DNA of 9,472 bases from assembly GCA_964512385.1 (NCBI GenBank), contig CAZEHZ010000089.1:1-9472 (forward strand), read 5' to 3'. A model generated the notes under the pieces. It saw only the letters and a list, made by a program, of their open reading frames with translations. It was not told the origin of the DNA and searched no databases. Origin of the DNA: CALXXL01 sp964512385. Its GTDB lineage: Bacteria; Verrucomicrobiota; Lentisphaeria; Victivallales; Victivallaceae. Both the position numbers and the translations under genes were made by a program. Shown here in pieces: positions 1-5,615 of the stretch. How positions within the stretch are numbered: the first letter of the stretch is position 1; every line of letters begins with the position of its first letter.

Positions 1-144
1 GGAGCGACCATGCATAAAACATAGTTTTACGCTGAAAACTTTGCATTTATTTATATGCCTTTTAAAATTAAATATTTTGATTATAAATGATATAGTCGGT
101 TTGCATTATCGACTATTTTAACCGCAAAGTCAAGGAGTAAACAA
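1..144. other. leader region upstream of the SH3-domain gene
   Basis: AT-rich non-coding stretch. It contains a small inverted repeat, AGTTTT (23-28) / AAAACT (35-40), that may be the end of an upstream transcription unit, and a perfect 7-bp inverted repeat ATAGTCG (92-98) / CGACTAT (110-116) with an 11-nt spacer just before the ribosome binding site. TATAAA at 82-87 or TATAGT at 91-96 could be a -10 element, but no good -35 accompanies either, so no promoter is called. The 7-bp repeat could be an operator or a leader hairpin. AGGAG at 133-137 sits 7 nt before the ATG of the next gene. Confidence 0.4.
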
Positions 145-1026
145 ATGCGAAAACTGATGTTATTGGGGGCGGCACTTTGCGCCGCGTGTTGTATGCTGGC
201 TCAAGAAGCCGCACCGGAAAAATTTATTGTCGGCAAAGTGCGTCCGCAAATGCTTAATGTACGCATCCAGCCGGTGGCGAACGCCGGAGTGGTGGATAAG
301 TTGCCGCGCAATTCAGAAGTTAAAGTGGTAAAAGTGGAGGGCGCATGGTATAAGATTATGCTCCCCGCCACCGCCGACGCCTATGTGTCCGCCGATTTTC
401 TGAAAGACAGTAAAACCGTTACCAGAGTGCAGATGCGCTATGGTGCCGGCGTTGCTTTCCACAGTTACGGTGTAATTCCCGCCGGAACTCAAGTTAAGAT
501 TTTAAATAACACCAACTCTAAATGGACAAAAATTGAACCGCCCGCCGGTTTTTATGGCTATGTAAGCAGTGAATTTGTCGCCGTGGCGGATTCTGATTAT
601 CAGAAACTTGTCGGCGTAAAAGATGCCGTGCCGCCCAGCAAGCGTGACGTTGATATTCCCACCGTGAATACGGCGGACATGGCCGAAATTTCCGGCCGTT
701 TTGAGCGTATGCGCCCGTTTGTAACCGGCGCTCCGGCCGACCTCACCATCTCCGGCGAAGTTCAGAAGACCGACAGCGCCAACACCGGCGCCACCCACGC
801 CCTGATTAAGCGTGACAACGGTAAAATCGTTACCTTGGCCGCCCTTTATCACGGCAAAGTCAAGTGGGAAGATTTCGCCAACGCCGAAAAGCCCGTGGCA
901 TTAGCCGAATCCGCCGTTGATTTGAATAAATTTGTGGGTAAAAACGTAAAAATTACCGGCAAAAAATTATCCATTGTCAGCTGGTCTTACCCCTATATTG
1001 TGGTGGAAAAAGTTACTGCCGAATAA
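145..1026 (+). CDS. secreted protein with two bacterial SH3-like repeats and an OB-like C-terminal region
   Basis: 293 residues. Residues 1-19 form a signal peptide: Arg-Lys near the start, a hydrophobic Leu/Ala/Cys-rich core and likely cleavage near Ala19-Gln20. Cys12, Cys15 and Cys16 lie in this segment, but no classical lipobox is present, so lipoprotein status is uncertain. Two SH3-type repeats follow, about residues 28-88 (LNVRIQP at the start, AYVSADFL at the end) and 93-147 (VQMRYGAG, then GYVSSEFV). Such domains usually bind peptidoglycan or other envelope ligands. After a linker (about 150-198), residues 199-293 are beta-rich, with DLNKFVGKNVKITGK resembling the end of an OB-like fold. 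The start is supported by AGGAG 7 nt upstream. The gene faces the small minus-strand gene at 1142-1450 across a shared terminator. Role inferred: an envelope protein exported to the periplasm; no catalytic domain is seen. Confidence 0.85.
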   Translation: MRKLMLLGAALCAACCMLAQEAAPEKFIVGKVRPQMLNVRIQPVANAGVVDKLPRNSEVKVVKVEGAWYKIMLPATADAYVSADFLKDSKTVTRVQMRYGAGVAFHSYGVIPAGTQVKILNNTNSKWTKIEPPAGFYGYVSSEFVAVADSDYQKLVGVKDAVPPSKRDVDIPTVNTADMAEISGRFERMRPFVTGAPADLTISGEVQKTDSANTGATHALIKRDNGKIVTLAALYHGKVKWEDFANAEKPVALAESAVDLNKFVGKNVKITGKKLSIVSWSYPYIVVEKVTAE

Positions 1027-1052
1027 GCAGAACCGCTTCCCCCCTCTTCTTC

Positions 1053-1129
1053 AAAAACCGCTTTCGGCAACCGCTGATAAAATCCGGAGCAAACTCCTCC
1101 GACCTCAGCAGAAAACCGGAAGCGTTTTT
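1053..1129. terminator. large bidirectional intrinsic terminator
   Basis: A nearly continuous long hairpin separates two converging genes. Outer stem CGCTTTCGG (1059-1067) / CCGGAAGCG (1116-1124) has nine pairs including one G.U. It is extended by AAAAA (1053-1057) opposite TTTTT (1125-1129). Inner helices are GCTGA (1073-1077) / TCAGC (1105-1109) and CGGAG (1085-1089) / CTCCG (1097-1101). The A-tract on one side and T-tract on the other give a U-run in both directions, so it can end both the SH3 gene and the minus-strand gene at 1142-1450. Confidence 0.65.
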
Positions 1130-1141
1130 GCATTCTCTGCC

Positions 1142-1450
1142 TTACACCTCACACAAAACCAACGTCGATTCCAGCCGCCGCACTTCATCGTGTTCATAAA
1201 TCAGCAAAGCCACCAGATACTCCCGCCCCGGCAACGGATTAAATACTTTTAACACCGGCAGTTCCGCCGCCGTTCCCGACTGCGAAAAATCCACCCGGTA
1301 ACTTGGCAGCAGCTCGATATTATCCACCTCCACCGACACCACCACCAGCCTCTGTTCCCCCTCCGTTGGCGAGATAATTCCCGTTATTTCCGCACAGCCG
1401 TTATGTTCCTCCGTATATACAACTTGATACTCAATCCTGATATTTGTCAT
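1142..1450 (-). CDS. small orphan protein of unknown function, 102 aa
   Basis: I do not recognise a family. The reading frame extends upstream to 1501, but the ATG at 1450 is the better start: it is preceded by AAAAGGAG with a spacing of about 6 nt, and by a promoter at 1474-1501 whose predicted transcription start would fall downstream of the longer start. The product begins MTNIRIEYQVVYTEEH and is dominated by alternating hydrophobic and polar residues (for example RLVVVSVEVDNIELL and YLVALLIYEH), suggesting an all-beta fold of Ig/FN3 or C2-like size. It has no signal peptide or membrane segment, so it is probably cytoplasmic. It is monocistronic, divergent from rpmH and convergent with the SH3 gene. 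Own promoter, Shine-Dalgarno and terminator argue that it is real and expressed. Confidence 0.7.
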   Translation of the reverse strand: MTNIRIEYQVVYTEEHNGCAEITGIISPTEGEQRLVVVSVEVDNIELLPSYRVDFSQSGTAAELPVLKVFNPLPGREYLVALLIYEHDEVRRLESTLVLCEV

Positions 1451-1473
1451 AATATTCTCCTTTTGTTTCTGGC

Positions 1474-1501
1474 AATATATGGCAAAAAGTGCTGAAGTCA
1501 A
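1474..1501 (-). promoter_or_regulatory. sigma70-type promoter of the 102-aa orphan gene
   Basis: Read on the minus strand, TTGACT (1501-1496) is followed after 16 nt by TATATT (1479-1474). The expected start of transcription near 1467 leaves a leader of about 17 nt that contains the Shine-Dalgarno AAAAGGAG. Both hexamers differ from consensus at one position. Confidence 0.65.
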
Positions 1502-1532
1502 GAGTTTTTTTCAATTTTTTCAATTTTTAACC

Positions 1533-1558
1533 TTGACTATTTCCCCAAATGGTATAAT
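1533..1558 (+). promoter_or_regulatory. rpmH promoter with extended -10
   Basis: A perfect TATAAT (1553-1558) is preceded by TG at 1550-1551, giving the extended -10 form TGgTATAAT. TTGACT at 1533-1538 lies upstream with only 14 nt between, shorter than the usual 16-18, so the extended -10 may carry most of the activity. It gives an rpmH leader of roughly 90 nt. It is back-to-back with the orphan-gene promoter at 1474-1501, so the two polymerases would start within about 100 bp of each other in opposite directions. Confidence 0.6.
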
Positions 1559-1657
1559 TTATATAGCTCATGGCACAGTCTTTCTATGTCTTGACTCAGC
1601 TGTGAGAAATATTAAGAAGATAAAAACGTACATTATAATAACAAGGATGAATGAAAA

Positions 1658-1792
1658 ATGAAAAGAACTTTTCAACCGTCGAATCGCCGTAGAAGCCGCA
1701 GACTCGGTTTCATGGCTCGCATGGCTACTAAGAATGGCCGTTTGATCTTAAAGCGTCGCCGTCAAAAAGGTCGTGCCAAGTTATCGGCCTAA
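1658..1792 (+). CDS. rpmH: 50S ribosomal protein L34
   Basis: 44 residues, the normal length for L34, a small, very basic protein of the large ribosomal subunit. The opening MKRTFQPSNRRRSRR is the family signature (consensus MKRTYQPS-RRR-R), followed by GFMARMATKNGR and the basic tail LKRRRQKGRAKLSA. The start is fixed by homology; AAGGA at 1643-1647 lies 10 nt upstream. An overlapping out-of-frame ATG at 1651 leads quickly to a stop. L34 normally heads the rpmH-rnpA-yidD-yidC cluster, as here, but with an unusually long gap before rnpA. Confidence 0.97.
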   Translation: MKRTFQPSNRRRSRRLGFMARMATKNGRLILKRRRQKGRAKLSA

Positions 1793-1800
1793 TTGTCTGT

Positions 1801-1842
1801 CAAGCCTCTAATCTGTCGGTCTCCGGCTGTTTAGAGGTCTTG
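1801..1842 (+). promoter_or_regulatory. hairpin just after rpmH, possible 3'-end or processing structure
   Basis: CAAG + CCTCTAA (1801-1811) pairs with TTAGAGG + CTTG (1831-1842), an 11-bp stem with one bulged T at 1838. The loop contains a minor CGG/CCG pairing. There is no T-run after the stem, so it is not a standard intrinsic terminator. It could stabilise the 3' end of the rpmH message or act as a processing or attenuation site. Confidence 0.35.
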
Positions 1843-1878
1843 CCATTTAAAGGGTGGTTGGCAAATTAGTTCGAAACC

Positions 1879-1995
1879 GGCCTTTAGTGATTACGTTCCG
1901 GGTTGCCGTCAGTAGTTTGGGTTGCCGTCAATAGTTTGGGGTTGGCCTTTAGTGATTACTTTCCGGGTTGCCGTCAGTAGTTTGGGTTGCCGTCA
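1879..1995 (+). repeat. two 52-bp direct repeats with 65-bp period
   Basis: Copies at 1879-1930 and 1944-1995 are identical except for one base (G1895 against T1960); the 13-nt spacer begins ATAGTTTGGGG. Each copy contains the 10-mer GTTGCCGTCA twice, so it occurs four times, at 1902, 1921, 1967 and 1986. This is a tandem duplication lying inside the presumed leader between rpmH and rnpA. Two copies and variable internal spacing do not make a CRISPR array. Confidence 0.85.
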
Positions 1996-2263
1996 GTGAT
2001 TAGTTTTGAGTCGTCCGTTACCCTGTTCCGTTTACTGCGTTTTGACTGTTCAAACCGTTGACGGCCAACGAGGTTGCTTAAAAATATTTAGTATTACCGG
2101 GTTTGTCATCTGGAATCTGCTGATTATCCGTATTCGGTGTAGAGGTTTGGTCGTGTTGTTCAATCCGTCGCCGTTTAACCTGCTCTATAAATCAGGTTGC
2201 CTCCGCCGGTCAGTCTGCTTCCCGCCGTTCCTAATCGGTTCGCCCGTTTTTGACTGTTTAAAC

Positions 2264-2310
2264 CCGGAAAAAAGATAGTTTTCCGGTAAAAAGTGTGTGC
2301 TTCTTACCGG
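2264..2310 (+). promoter_or_regulatory. two mutually exclusive hairpins in the rnpA leader
   Basis: Hairpin A pairs CCGGAAAA (2264-2271) with TTTTCCGG (2279-2286), eight perfect base pairs with a 7-nt loop. Hairpin B pairs CCGGTAA (2283-2289) with TTACCGG (2304-2310), extended by AAG/CTT after one mismatch, with loop TGTGTG. The two share CCGG at 2283-2286, so only one can form. Geometry resembles an attenuator or RNA switch, though neither hairpin is followed by a U-run. Confidence 0.5.
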
Positions 2311-2311
2311 A

Positions 2312-2317
2312 TATAAT
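2312..2317 (+). promoter_or_regulatory. perfect TATAAT before rnpA, possible -10 element
   Basis: TATAAT lies directly after hairpin B and about 40 nt before the rnpA start. No TTGACA-like hexamer is found 16-18 nt upstream (that position reads AAAAGT) and there is no extended -10 TG. It may be a weak or activator-dependent internal promoter giving rnpA-yidD-yidC-jag transcription independent of rpmH. Confidence 0.4.
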
Positions 2318-2358
2318 TCGACCGTATTGGCTGTTTTATTAAAGGAAGGTTAGCATTT

Positions 2359-2718
2359 ATGTCGTCCCGCAATCACTTTCGTTTGCGTAGCGAGTTCCAA
2401 TACATTCGTGAATCAGGGCATAAATTTGTCATGCCGTCCCTGCTTTTTGTCGTGGCCGATGCCCTCGACGGCAAAGCCCGTTGCGGTGTGATTTGTTCCA
2501 AAAAATATAGCCTGTTGGCCGTAAATCGTAACCGGGCCAGACGGTTGCTGTATGAAAGCTACCGTTTGCTGGCACCGGAATTAAAAACAGCGTGGGTCTT
2601 AATGATTCCGCGGTTTTCAATGGCGGAAAATAAATGTCAGGATGTTCTGCTGGAAATGCGCAAAGCGGCCGGAAGAGCCGGTTTGTTGGTGGAAAATACG
2701 CCTGGTTGCACCCGGTAA
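2359..2718 (+). CDS. rnpA: ribonuclease P protein component
   Basis: 119 residues, normal for the family. RnpA binds the catalytic RNase P RNA and helps it recognise and cleave the 5' leader of precursor tRNAs. The start of the protein, RNHFRLRSEFQYIRESGHKF, matches the family pattern (L-x-F-x-x-I/V-x-x-G), and residues 54-68 hold the conserved RNR motif (NRNRARRLLYESYR) that contacts the RNA. Central VVAD...RCGVICSKKY matches the strand before that helix. AAAGGAAGG at 2341-2349 lies 9 nt before the ATG. Its 3' end overlaps the yidD frame, a common arrangement. Confidence 0.96.
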   Translation: MSSRNHFRLRSEFQYIRESGHKFVMPSLLFVVADALDGKARCGVICSKKYSLLAVNRNRARRLLYESYRLLAPELKTAWVLMIPRFSMAENKCQDVLLEMRKAAGRAGLLVENTPGCTR

Positions 2719-2954
2719 ATTTGCCGATTCTTTTGATTTTTTTCTATCAGAAGGCAATATCACCGTGGCTGCCGCCGGTGTGTCGTTTTACGCCGACTTG
2801 TTCGCACTATGCGGTGGAGGCGTTGCAAAAGCACGGTTTGGTGCGTGGCGGCTGGCTGACGGTATGGCGCATACTGCGTTGTAATCCGTTCGGCAAAACC
2901 GGGTATGACCCCGTGCCGCCGTGCCGGGAAAATAACAGAGGAAAAAGTAAGTGA
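2706..2954 (+). CDS. yidD: membrane protein insertion efficiency factor YidD
   Basis: YidD is a small membrane-associated protein that assists YidC-dependent insertion of inner-membrane proteins. The frame shows the full family core: an amphipathic N-terminal stretch (LPILLIFFYQKAISPWLPP), the CRFTPTCSHYAVEAL motif with two conserved Cys, then GGWLTVWRILRCNPF and YDPVPP. Start: TTG at 2706 gives 82 residues, close to the usual length, overlaps rnpA by 13 nt and has a weak GGTGGA about 10 nt upstream. The frame stays open to an ATG at 2634 (106 residues), but that would overlap rnpA by 85 nt and the added residues do not look like YidD. The stop overlaps the yidC start by 4 nt (GTGA), so the two are translationally coupled. 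Confidence 0.9.
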   Translation: MHPVNLPILLIFFYQKAISPWLPPVCRFTPTCSHYAVEALQKHGLVRGGWLTVWRILRCNPFGKTGYDPVPPCRENNRGKSK

Positions 2955-4720
2955 AAATAAATAAAGATTATATACTGCCCATTGCAATTTCGGCGGTGAT
3001 TTTGTTAGCGTGGAGTCCCATCAGTAAATATTTTGGCTGGGATGTTAAACCGGCGCCTGCCGCCCAAAAAGCTCCGGCGACGCAATCCCCGGTTCCGGCC
3101 GCCGCCGCTTCAGCTGTTGCCGCCCAACCTGCCGCTCAACCGGTAGCGCAAACCATTCCGGTGCCCGCCGCCATCGACCAAGTGGTACAACCCACCTTAT
3201 CCGGAGCCGTTCCCGTAAGTTACGGTGCCGTGGCCAAGATTCGGCCGGAAGTTTTAAAGAACAGCAATATGGAAGTTCAGTTCAGCGTGCCGGAAGCCGC
3301 GTTGATTGACTCTATTTCGATGCTTGATTACCGCAACGCTCAGCAGAGCGGTCAGGTGATTCTGGATAATAATTTGAATAACACATTGAACCCGCCTTTA
3401 CAGCCCGGAGCTTTGTCCATTAACGGTTTAACGCCGTGGACGGTGGAAAATCTGATCAATCACGGTCGTAATGGCAGCGATAACTCTTATCAGGTGGAAC
3501 GCTTAATAAAAGATGCCGCCGGCAATGAATTTAAGTTGTTGCAGAGCTGGAAGTTAAGCGGCAATTATATGATAGACTGCCAGATAAAGTTTCAGGCCGT
3601 GGCCGATAAAGCGGTAGTCTTGGGGCCGGTGCTGGTTTCCGGCGGCGATTTGCCCTCCTGGGCTCGCATTTCCGGCGACAAGGTGCGGGGTTCTTTCCAT
3701 AAAATCGATTATGCCGCCGCCGATGGTCGCTTTGTCAGCTATTCTGCGGATGAAAAAGACGAATCATTTGTGGCCGATGCTCCGGCCGCGGCAGTTCAGT
3801 GGATTGGCGTCTCCAACAAATATTTTGTTATTGCGTTGAAAGGCGCACAGCCGTTTCAGGCCACCATTGTCCGGCTGGGTGATAAGTCGTCCGGTTATTT
3901 AGCCGGTATTTCCGCCATGTTGCCGAATGTGGTGATTCCGGCCAACGGCTGTATAGATTATAGTTTCACCTATTATGCGGGGCCGAAAATTGTGGCGGAC
4001 TTAGAGGCTTTTGCGCCGTCGGCGAACGGTATGATGCACTTGTCTTGGGGGCCGTTGGATTATCTGGCTCGTTTCATGCTTACAGTTTTGTCCTGGTTCT
4101 ATTCGTTGTGCGGCAGTTACGGCTGGAGTATCATTATTCTAACGCTGGTAGTGCGTATTTTGTTCTTCCCGATTACCCGTAAAGCGAACTTGTCGATGAA
4201 AAAGATGGCTACAATCCAGCCGAAAATCAAAGAGTTGCGTGAAAAATATAAAGACAAACCGGAACTTTTGAATCAGAAGACGATGGAAATGTATCGTACG
4301 GAAAAAATCAATCCGTTAGGTGGTTGTTTGCCCATGCTGTTGCAGATTCCGGTATTCTTTGCGTTATATGCGGCGTTAAACGGGGCGATTCAGTTGCGTC
4401 AGGTAAGTTTCTGGTGGTCGCCGGACTTGGCGGGGCCGGACACGGTGGCGCATATTTTTGGTTTGGCGATCAACCCGTTGGTTATCGCAATGACGGCGCT
4501 GATGGTGCTTCAGCAGCACATCACCCCCAGTGCCATGGATCCGATGCAGAAGAAAATGATGTATGCAATGCCTATTGTAATGTTATTTTTCTTTTATGAT
4601 TTGCCGTCCGGTTTAACATTGTACTGGACCGTTAGTCAAATATTCAGCATATTGCAGATGCAGTTGCAGCGCAAGTGGGATCATAAGGATGAAACCCCGG
4701 CGGCGGTAACTGCCAAGTAA
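2951..4720 (+). CDS. yidC: membrane protein insertase YidC, Gram-negative type
   Basis: 589 residues. YidC inserts proteins into the inner membrane, alone or with SecYEG. GTG start with AGAGGA 8 nt upstream, overlapping the yidD stop. Residues 7-24 form the first membrane helix. An Ala/Pro/Gln-rich linker covers about 33-75, and the periplasmic beta-domain runs to about 350. The conserved insertase core starts near 368: hydrophobic helices at about 371-388 and 391-408, with the substrate-contact Arg402 in VVRILFFPITR; the cytoplasmic hairpin KKMATIQPKIKELREKYKDK (418-437); NPLGGCLPMLLQIPVFFALY (454-473); then helices near 501-520 and 537-568, with DPMQKKMM and LPSGLTLYW. The C-terminal tail is basic then acidic. 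The large periplasmic domain marks a Gram-negative host. Only the Ala/Pro linker is unusual. Confidence 0.97.
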   Translation: MKINKDYILPIAISAVILLAWSPISKYFGWDVKPAPAAQKAPATQSPVPAAAASAVAAQPAAQPVAQTIPVPAAIDQVVQPTLSGAVPVSYGAVAKIRPEVLKNSNMEVQFSVPEAALIDSISMLDYRNAQQSGQVILDNNLNNTLNPPLQPGALSINGLTPWTVENLINHGRNGSDNSYQVERLIKDAAGNEFKLLQSWKLSGNYMIDCQIKFQAVADKAVVLGPVLVSGGDLPSWARISGDKVRGSFHKIDYAAADGRFVSYSADEKDESFVADAPAAAVQWIGVSNKYFVIALKGAQPFQATIVRLGDKSSGYLAGISAMLPNVVIPANGCIDYSFTYYAGPKIVADLEAFAPSANGMMHLSWGPLDYLARFMLTVLSWFYSLCGSYGWSIIILTLVVRILFFPITRKANLSMKKMATIQPKIKELREKYKDKPELLNQKTMEMYRTEKINPLGGCLPMLLQIPVFFALYAALNGAIQLRQVSFWWSPDLAGPDTVAHIFGLAINPLVIAMTALMVLQQHITPSAMDPMQKKMMYAMPIVMLFFFYDLPSGLTLYWTVSQIFSILQMQLQRKWDHKDETPAAVTAK

Positions 4721-4729
4721 ATTTTATCT

Positions 4730-4756
4730 GCCGCCCGTATCAGCCTTTTGGGTGGC
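4730..4756 (+). promoter_or_regulatory. intercistronic hairpin between yidC and jag
   Basis: GCCGCCC (4730-4736) pairs with GGGTGGC (4750-4756), seven base pairs with one G.U and a 13-nt loop. There is no U-run after it, so read-through into jag is expected. It may protect the yidC 3' end or tune the amount of jag message. Confidence 0.35.
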
Positions 4757-4779
4757 CTAAGTTAAGGAGCGAAAGCGAA

Positions 4780-5412
4780 ATGGAAGAAATTAAAAAATCG
4801 GCGGACCAGCAGGACAAAGCCAGACTCGTATTGGGCACCATGCTGGATTATTTGGGCTTGGAAGCAGATTTGCAGGTAGAAGAAAAAGGTAATAAACTGG
4901 TGGTAAAGATAACCAGTCCGGATGCGGGGCGTATTATTGGCCGCCGTGGAGTTACTTTAGAAAGTCTGCAGCTGCTGTTAAACCGCATCATGTTTAAGGG
5001 TGAAGAAGATGCACCCTTGATTGTGCTGGATATCGATGGTTATTTGCGTGGCAATACCGGCCGTGGCGAGCGTTCGGACCGGAAAAATGATGGTGAACGC
5101 CGTGAGCGTGGCGATCGTCGTGAACGCGGCGACCGTCGTGAACGTGGTGAACGTGGCGACCGTCGTGAACGTGGCGGCAAGCGTGGCGACTCTGTGCCGG
5201 AAGAAGAGTTGCGTCAGTTGGCGTTAGACAAGGCAAAAGAGGTAAAGCGCTGGGGCGAGTCGATTGAATTAGCGCCGATGAATGCGCATGACCGTCGGAT
5301 TATACATATCAATTTGAAAGATGATCCGGAAATAGAAACTTGCAGTGATGGTGAAGGCGCCATGAAAAAAGTGGTGATTTCGTTAAAAAAAGCTGAAAAT
5401 GCAGAAAACTAA
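4780..5412 (+). CDS. jag: RNA-binding protein Jag/KhpB (KH and R3H domains)
   Basis: 210 residues. Jag/KhpB proteins (SpoIIIJ-associated) bind RNA and in Firmicutes act with KhpA in cell-shape and division control; the gene is commonly next to yidC. Residues about 12-88 form a KH domain with the GxxG loop GRRG (54-57) followed by VTLESLQLLLNRI. Residues about 146-205 form an R3H domain: LALDKAKEV, then APMNAHDRRIIH with the Arg172-x3-His176 signature, and GEGAMKKVVISL. Two oddities: the N-terminal Jag_N domain of classical members is absent, and a charged repeat of RERGDR-type units (about 107-133) is inserted between KH and R3H. The linker may add nonspecific RNA binding. AAGGAG at 4764-4769 lies 10 nt upstream. 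Start and frame are secure. Confidence 0.93.
   Translation: MEEIKKSADQQDKARLVLGTMLDYLGLEADLQVEEKGNKLVVKITSPDAGRIIGRRGVTLESLQLLLNRIMFKGEEDAPLIVLDIDGYLRGNTGRGERSDRKNDGERRERGDRRERGDRRERGERGDRRERGGKRGDSVPEEELRQLALDKAKEVKRWGESIELAPMNAHDRRIIHINLKDDPEIETCSDGEGAMKKVVISLKKAENAEN
5099..5184 (+). repeat. in-frame 18-bp-type repeats in the jag linker
   Basis: The DNA repeats a unit close to CGTGAACGTGGCGACCGT, encoding Arg-Glu-Arg-Gly-Asp-Arg, about three to four times with one insertion of GAACGTGGT-type sequence. The copies differ mostly at third positions, so the peptide repeat is better conserved than the DNA. Such tracts can expand or contract by slippage. Confidence 0.75.
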
Positions 5413-5413
5413 T

Positions 5414-5441
5414 TTGCATTTTTGCGATACGGCACTATATT
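5414..5441 (+). promoter_or_regulatory. possible promoter of tRNA-Pro
   Basis: TTGCAT (5414-5419) and TATATT (5436-5441) are separated by 16 nt, placing a start near 5448, about 38 nt before the mature tRNA. The -35 is poor and the -10 good. Read-through from jag is the alternative, since no terminator is seen between them. Confidence 0.35.
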
Positions 5442-5485
5442 AATAGCGTGTTAGGTGCTGAGAGTAATCGAATCGCCTAAGACAT

Positions 5486-5563
5486 CGGAGTGTGGCTCAG
5501 CCTGGGTAGAGCGCTGCGTTCGGGACGCAGAAGTCGGAGGTTCAAATCCTCTCACTCCGACCA
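5486..5563 (+). tRNA. tRNA-Pro, anticodon CGG
   Basis: A full cloverleaf is visible: acceptor stem CGGAGTG (5486-5492) / CACTCCG (5553-5559), D stem GCTC/GAGC, anticodon stem CTGCG/CGCAG with loop TTCGGGA giving anticodon CGG at 5521-5523 (reads CCG proline codons), T arm GGAGG-TTCAAAT-CCTCT with one G.U, discriminator A and an encoded CCA at 5561-5563. No intron or mismatch in the stems. It is the boundary between the conserved gene cluster and the atypical segment downstream, the classic position for integration of accessory DNA. Confidence 0.95.
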
Positions 5564-5579
5564 TTTTTTTAGATTTCAT

Positions 5580-5615
5580 CCGCTTCGGCTTTTGATCGAG
5601 GCGGTTTTTATTTTG
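5580..5615 (+). terminator. intrinsic terminator of the tRNA-Pro transcript
   Basis: CCGCTTCG (5580-5587) pairs with CGAGGCGG (5597-5604), eight base pairs with one T.G, a 9-nt loop and then TTTTTATTTT (5605-5614). It lies 17 nt after the tRNA CCA end. Confidence 0.85.

Larger units (their letters stand above)
1793..2358 (+). other. 566-bp rpmH-rnpA intergenic region, no convincing gene
   Basis: In most bacteria rpmH and rnpA are separated by only a few to some tens of bases. This gap holds, in order, the hairpin after rpmH, a duplicated 52-bp repeat (1879-1995), an inverted partial match to that repeat (2059-2069) and two overlapping hairpins before rnpA (2264-2310). A reading frame from TTG at 2006 to 2278 exists but has no Shine-Dalgarno and an unnatural composition rich in Cys, Arg and Leu; I do not call it. 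No clear DnaA boxes were found. Confidence 0.6.

Noticed and set aside
10..24. ATG with upstream GGAG at the left edge
   Set aside because: The frame stops after four codons; a tiny leader peptide cannot be supported.
1879..1995. Possible CRISPR array in the rpmH-rnpA gap
   Set aside because: Only two 52-bp copies, near identical with a 13-nt spacer, and internal 10-mers at unequal spacing (19, 46, 19). This is a tandem duplication, not repeat-spacer architecture, and no cas gene is present.
2006..2278. Open frame of 90 codons between rpmH and rnpA
   Set aside because: TTG start without Shine-Dalgarno, composition unlike a protein, and it runs over the leader hairpins of rnpA.
1793..2358. 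Chromosomal origin (oriC), often near rpmH
   Set aside because: Only TTATCCGTA at 2124-2132 resembles a DnaA box and it differs from the consensus at two key positions; no cluster, no AT-rich unwinding element and no dnaA or dnaN in view.
5021..5227. Val/Asn-rich repetitive frame inside jag
   Set aside because: An out-of-frame reading of the jag linker repeats; the KH and R3H motifs fix the real frame.
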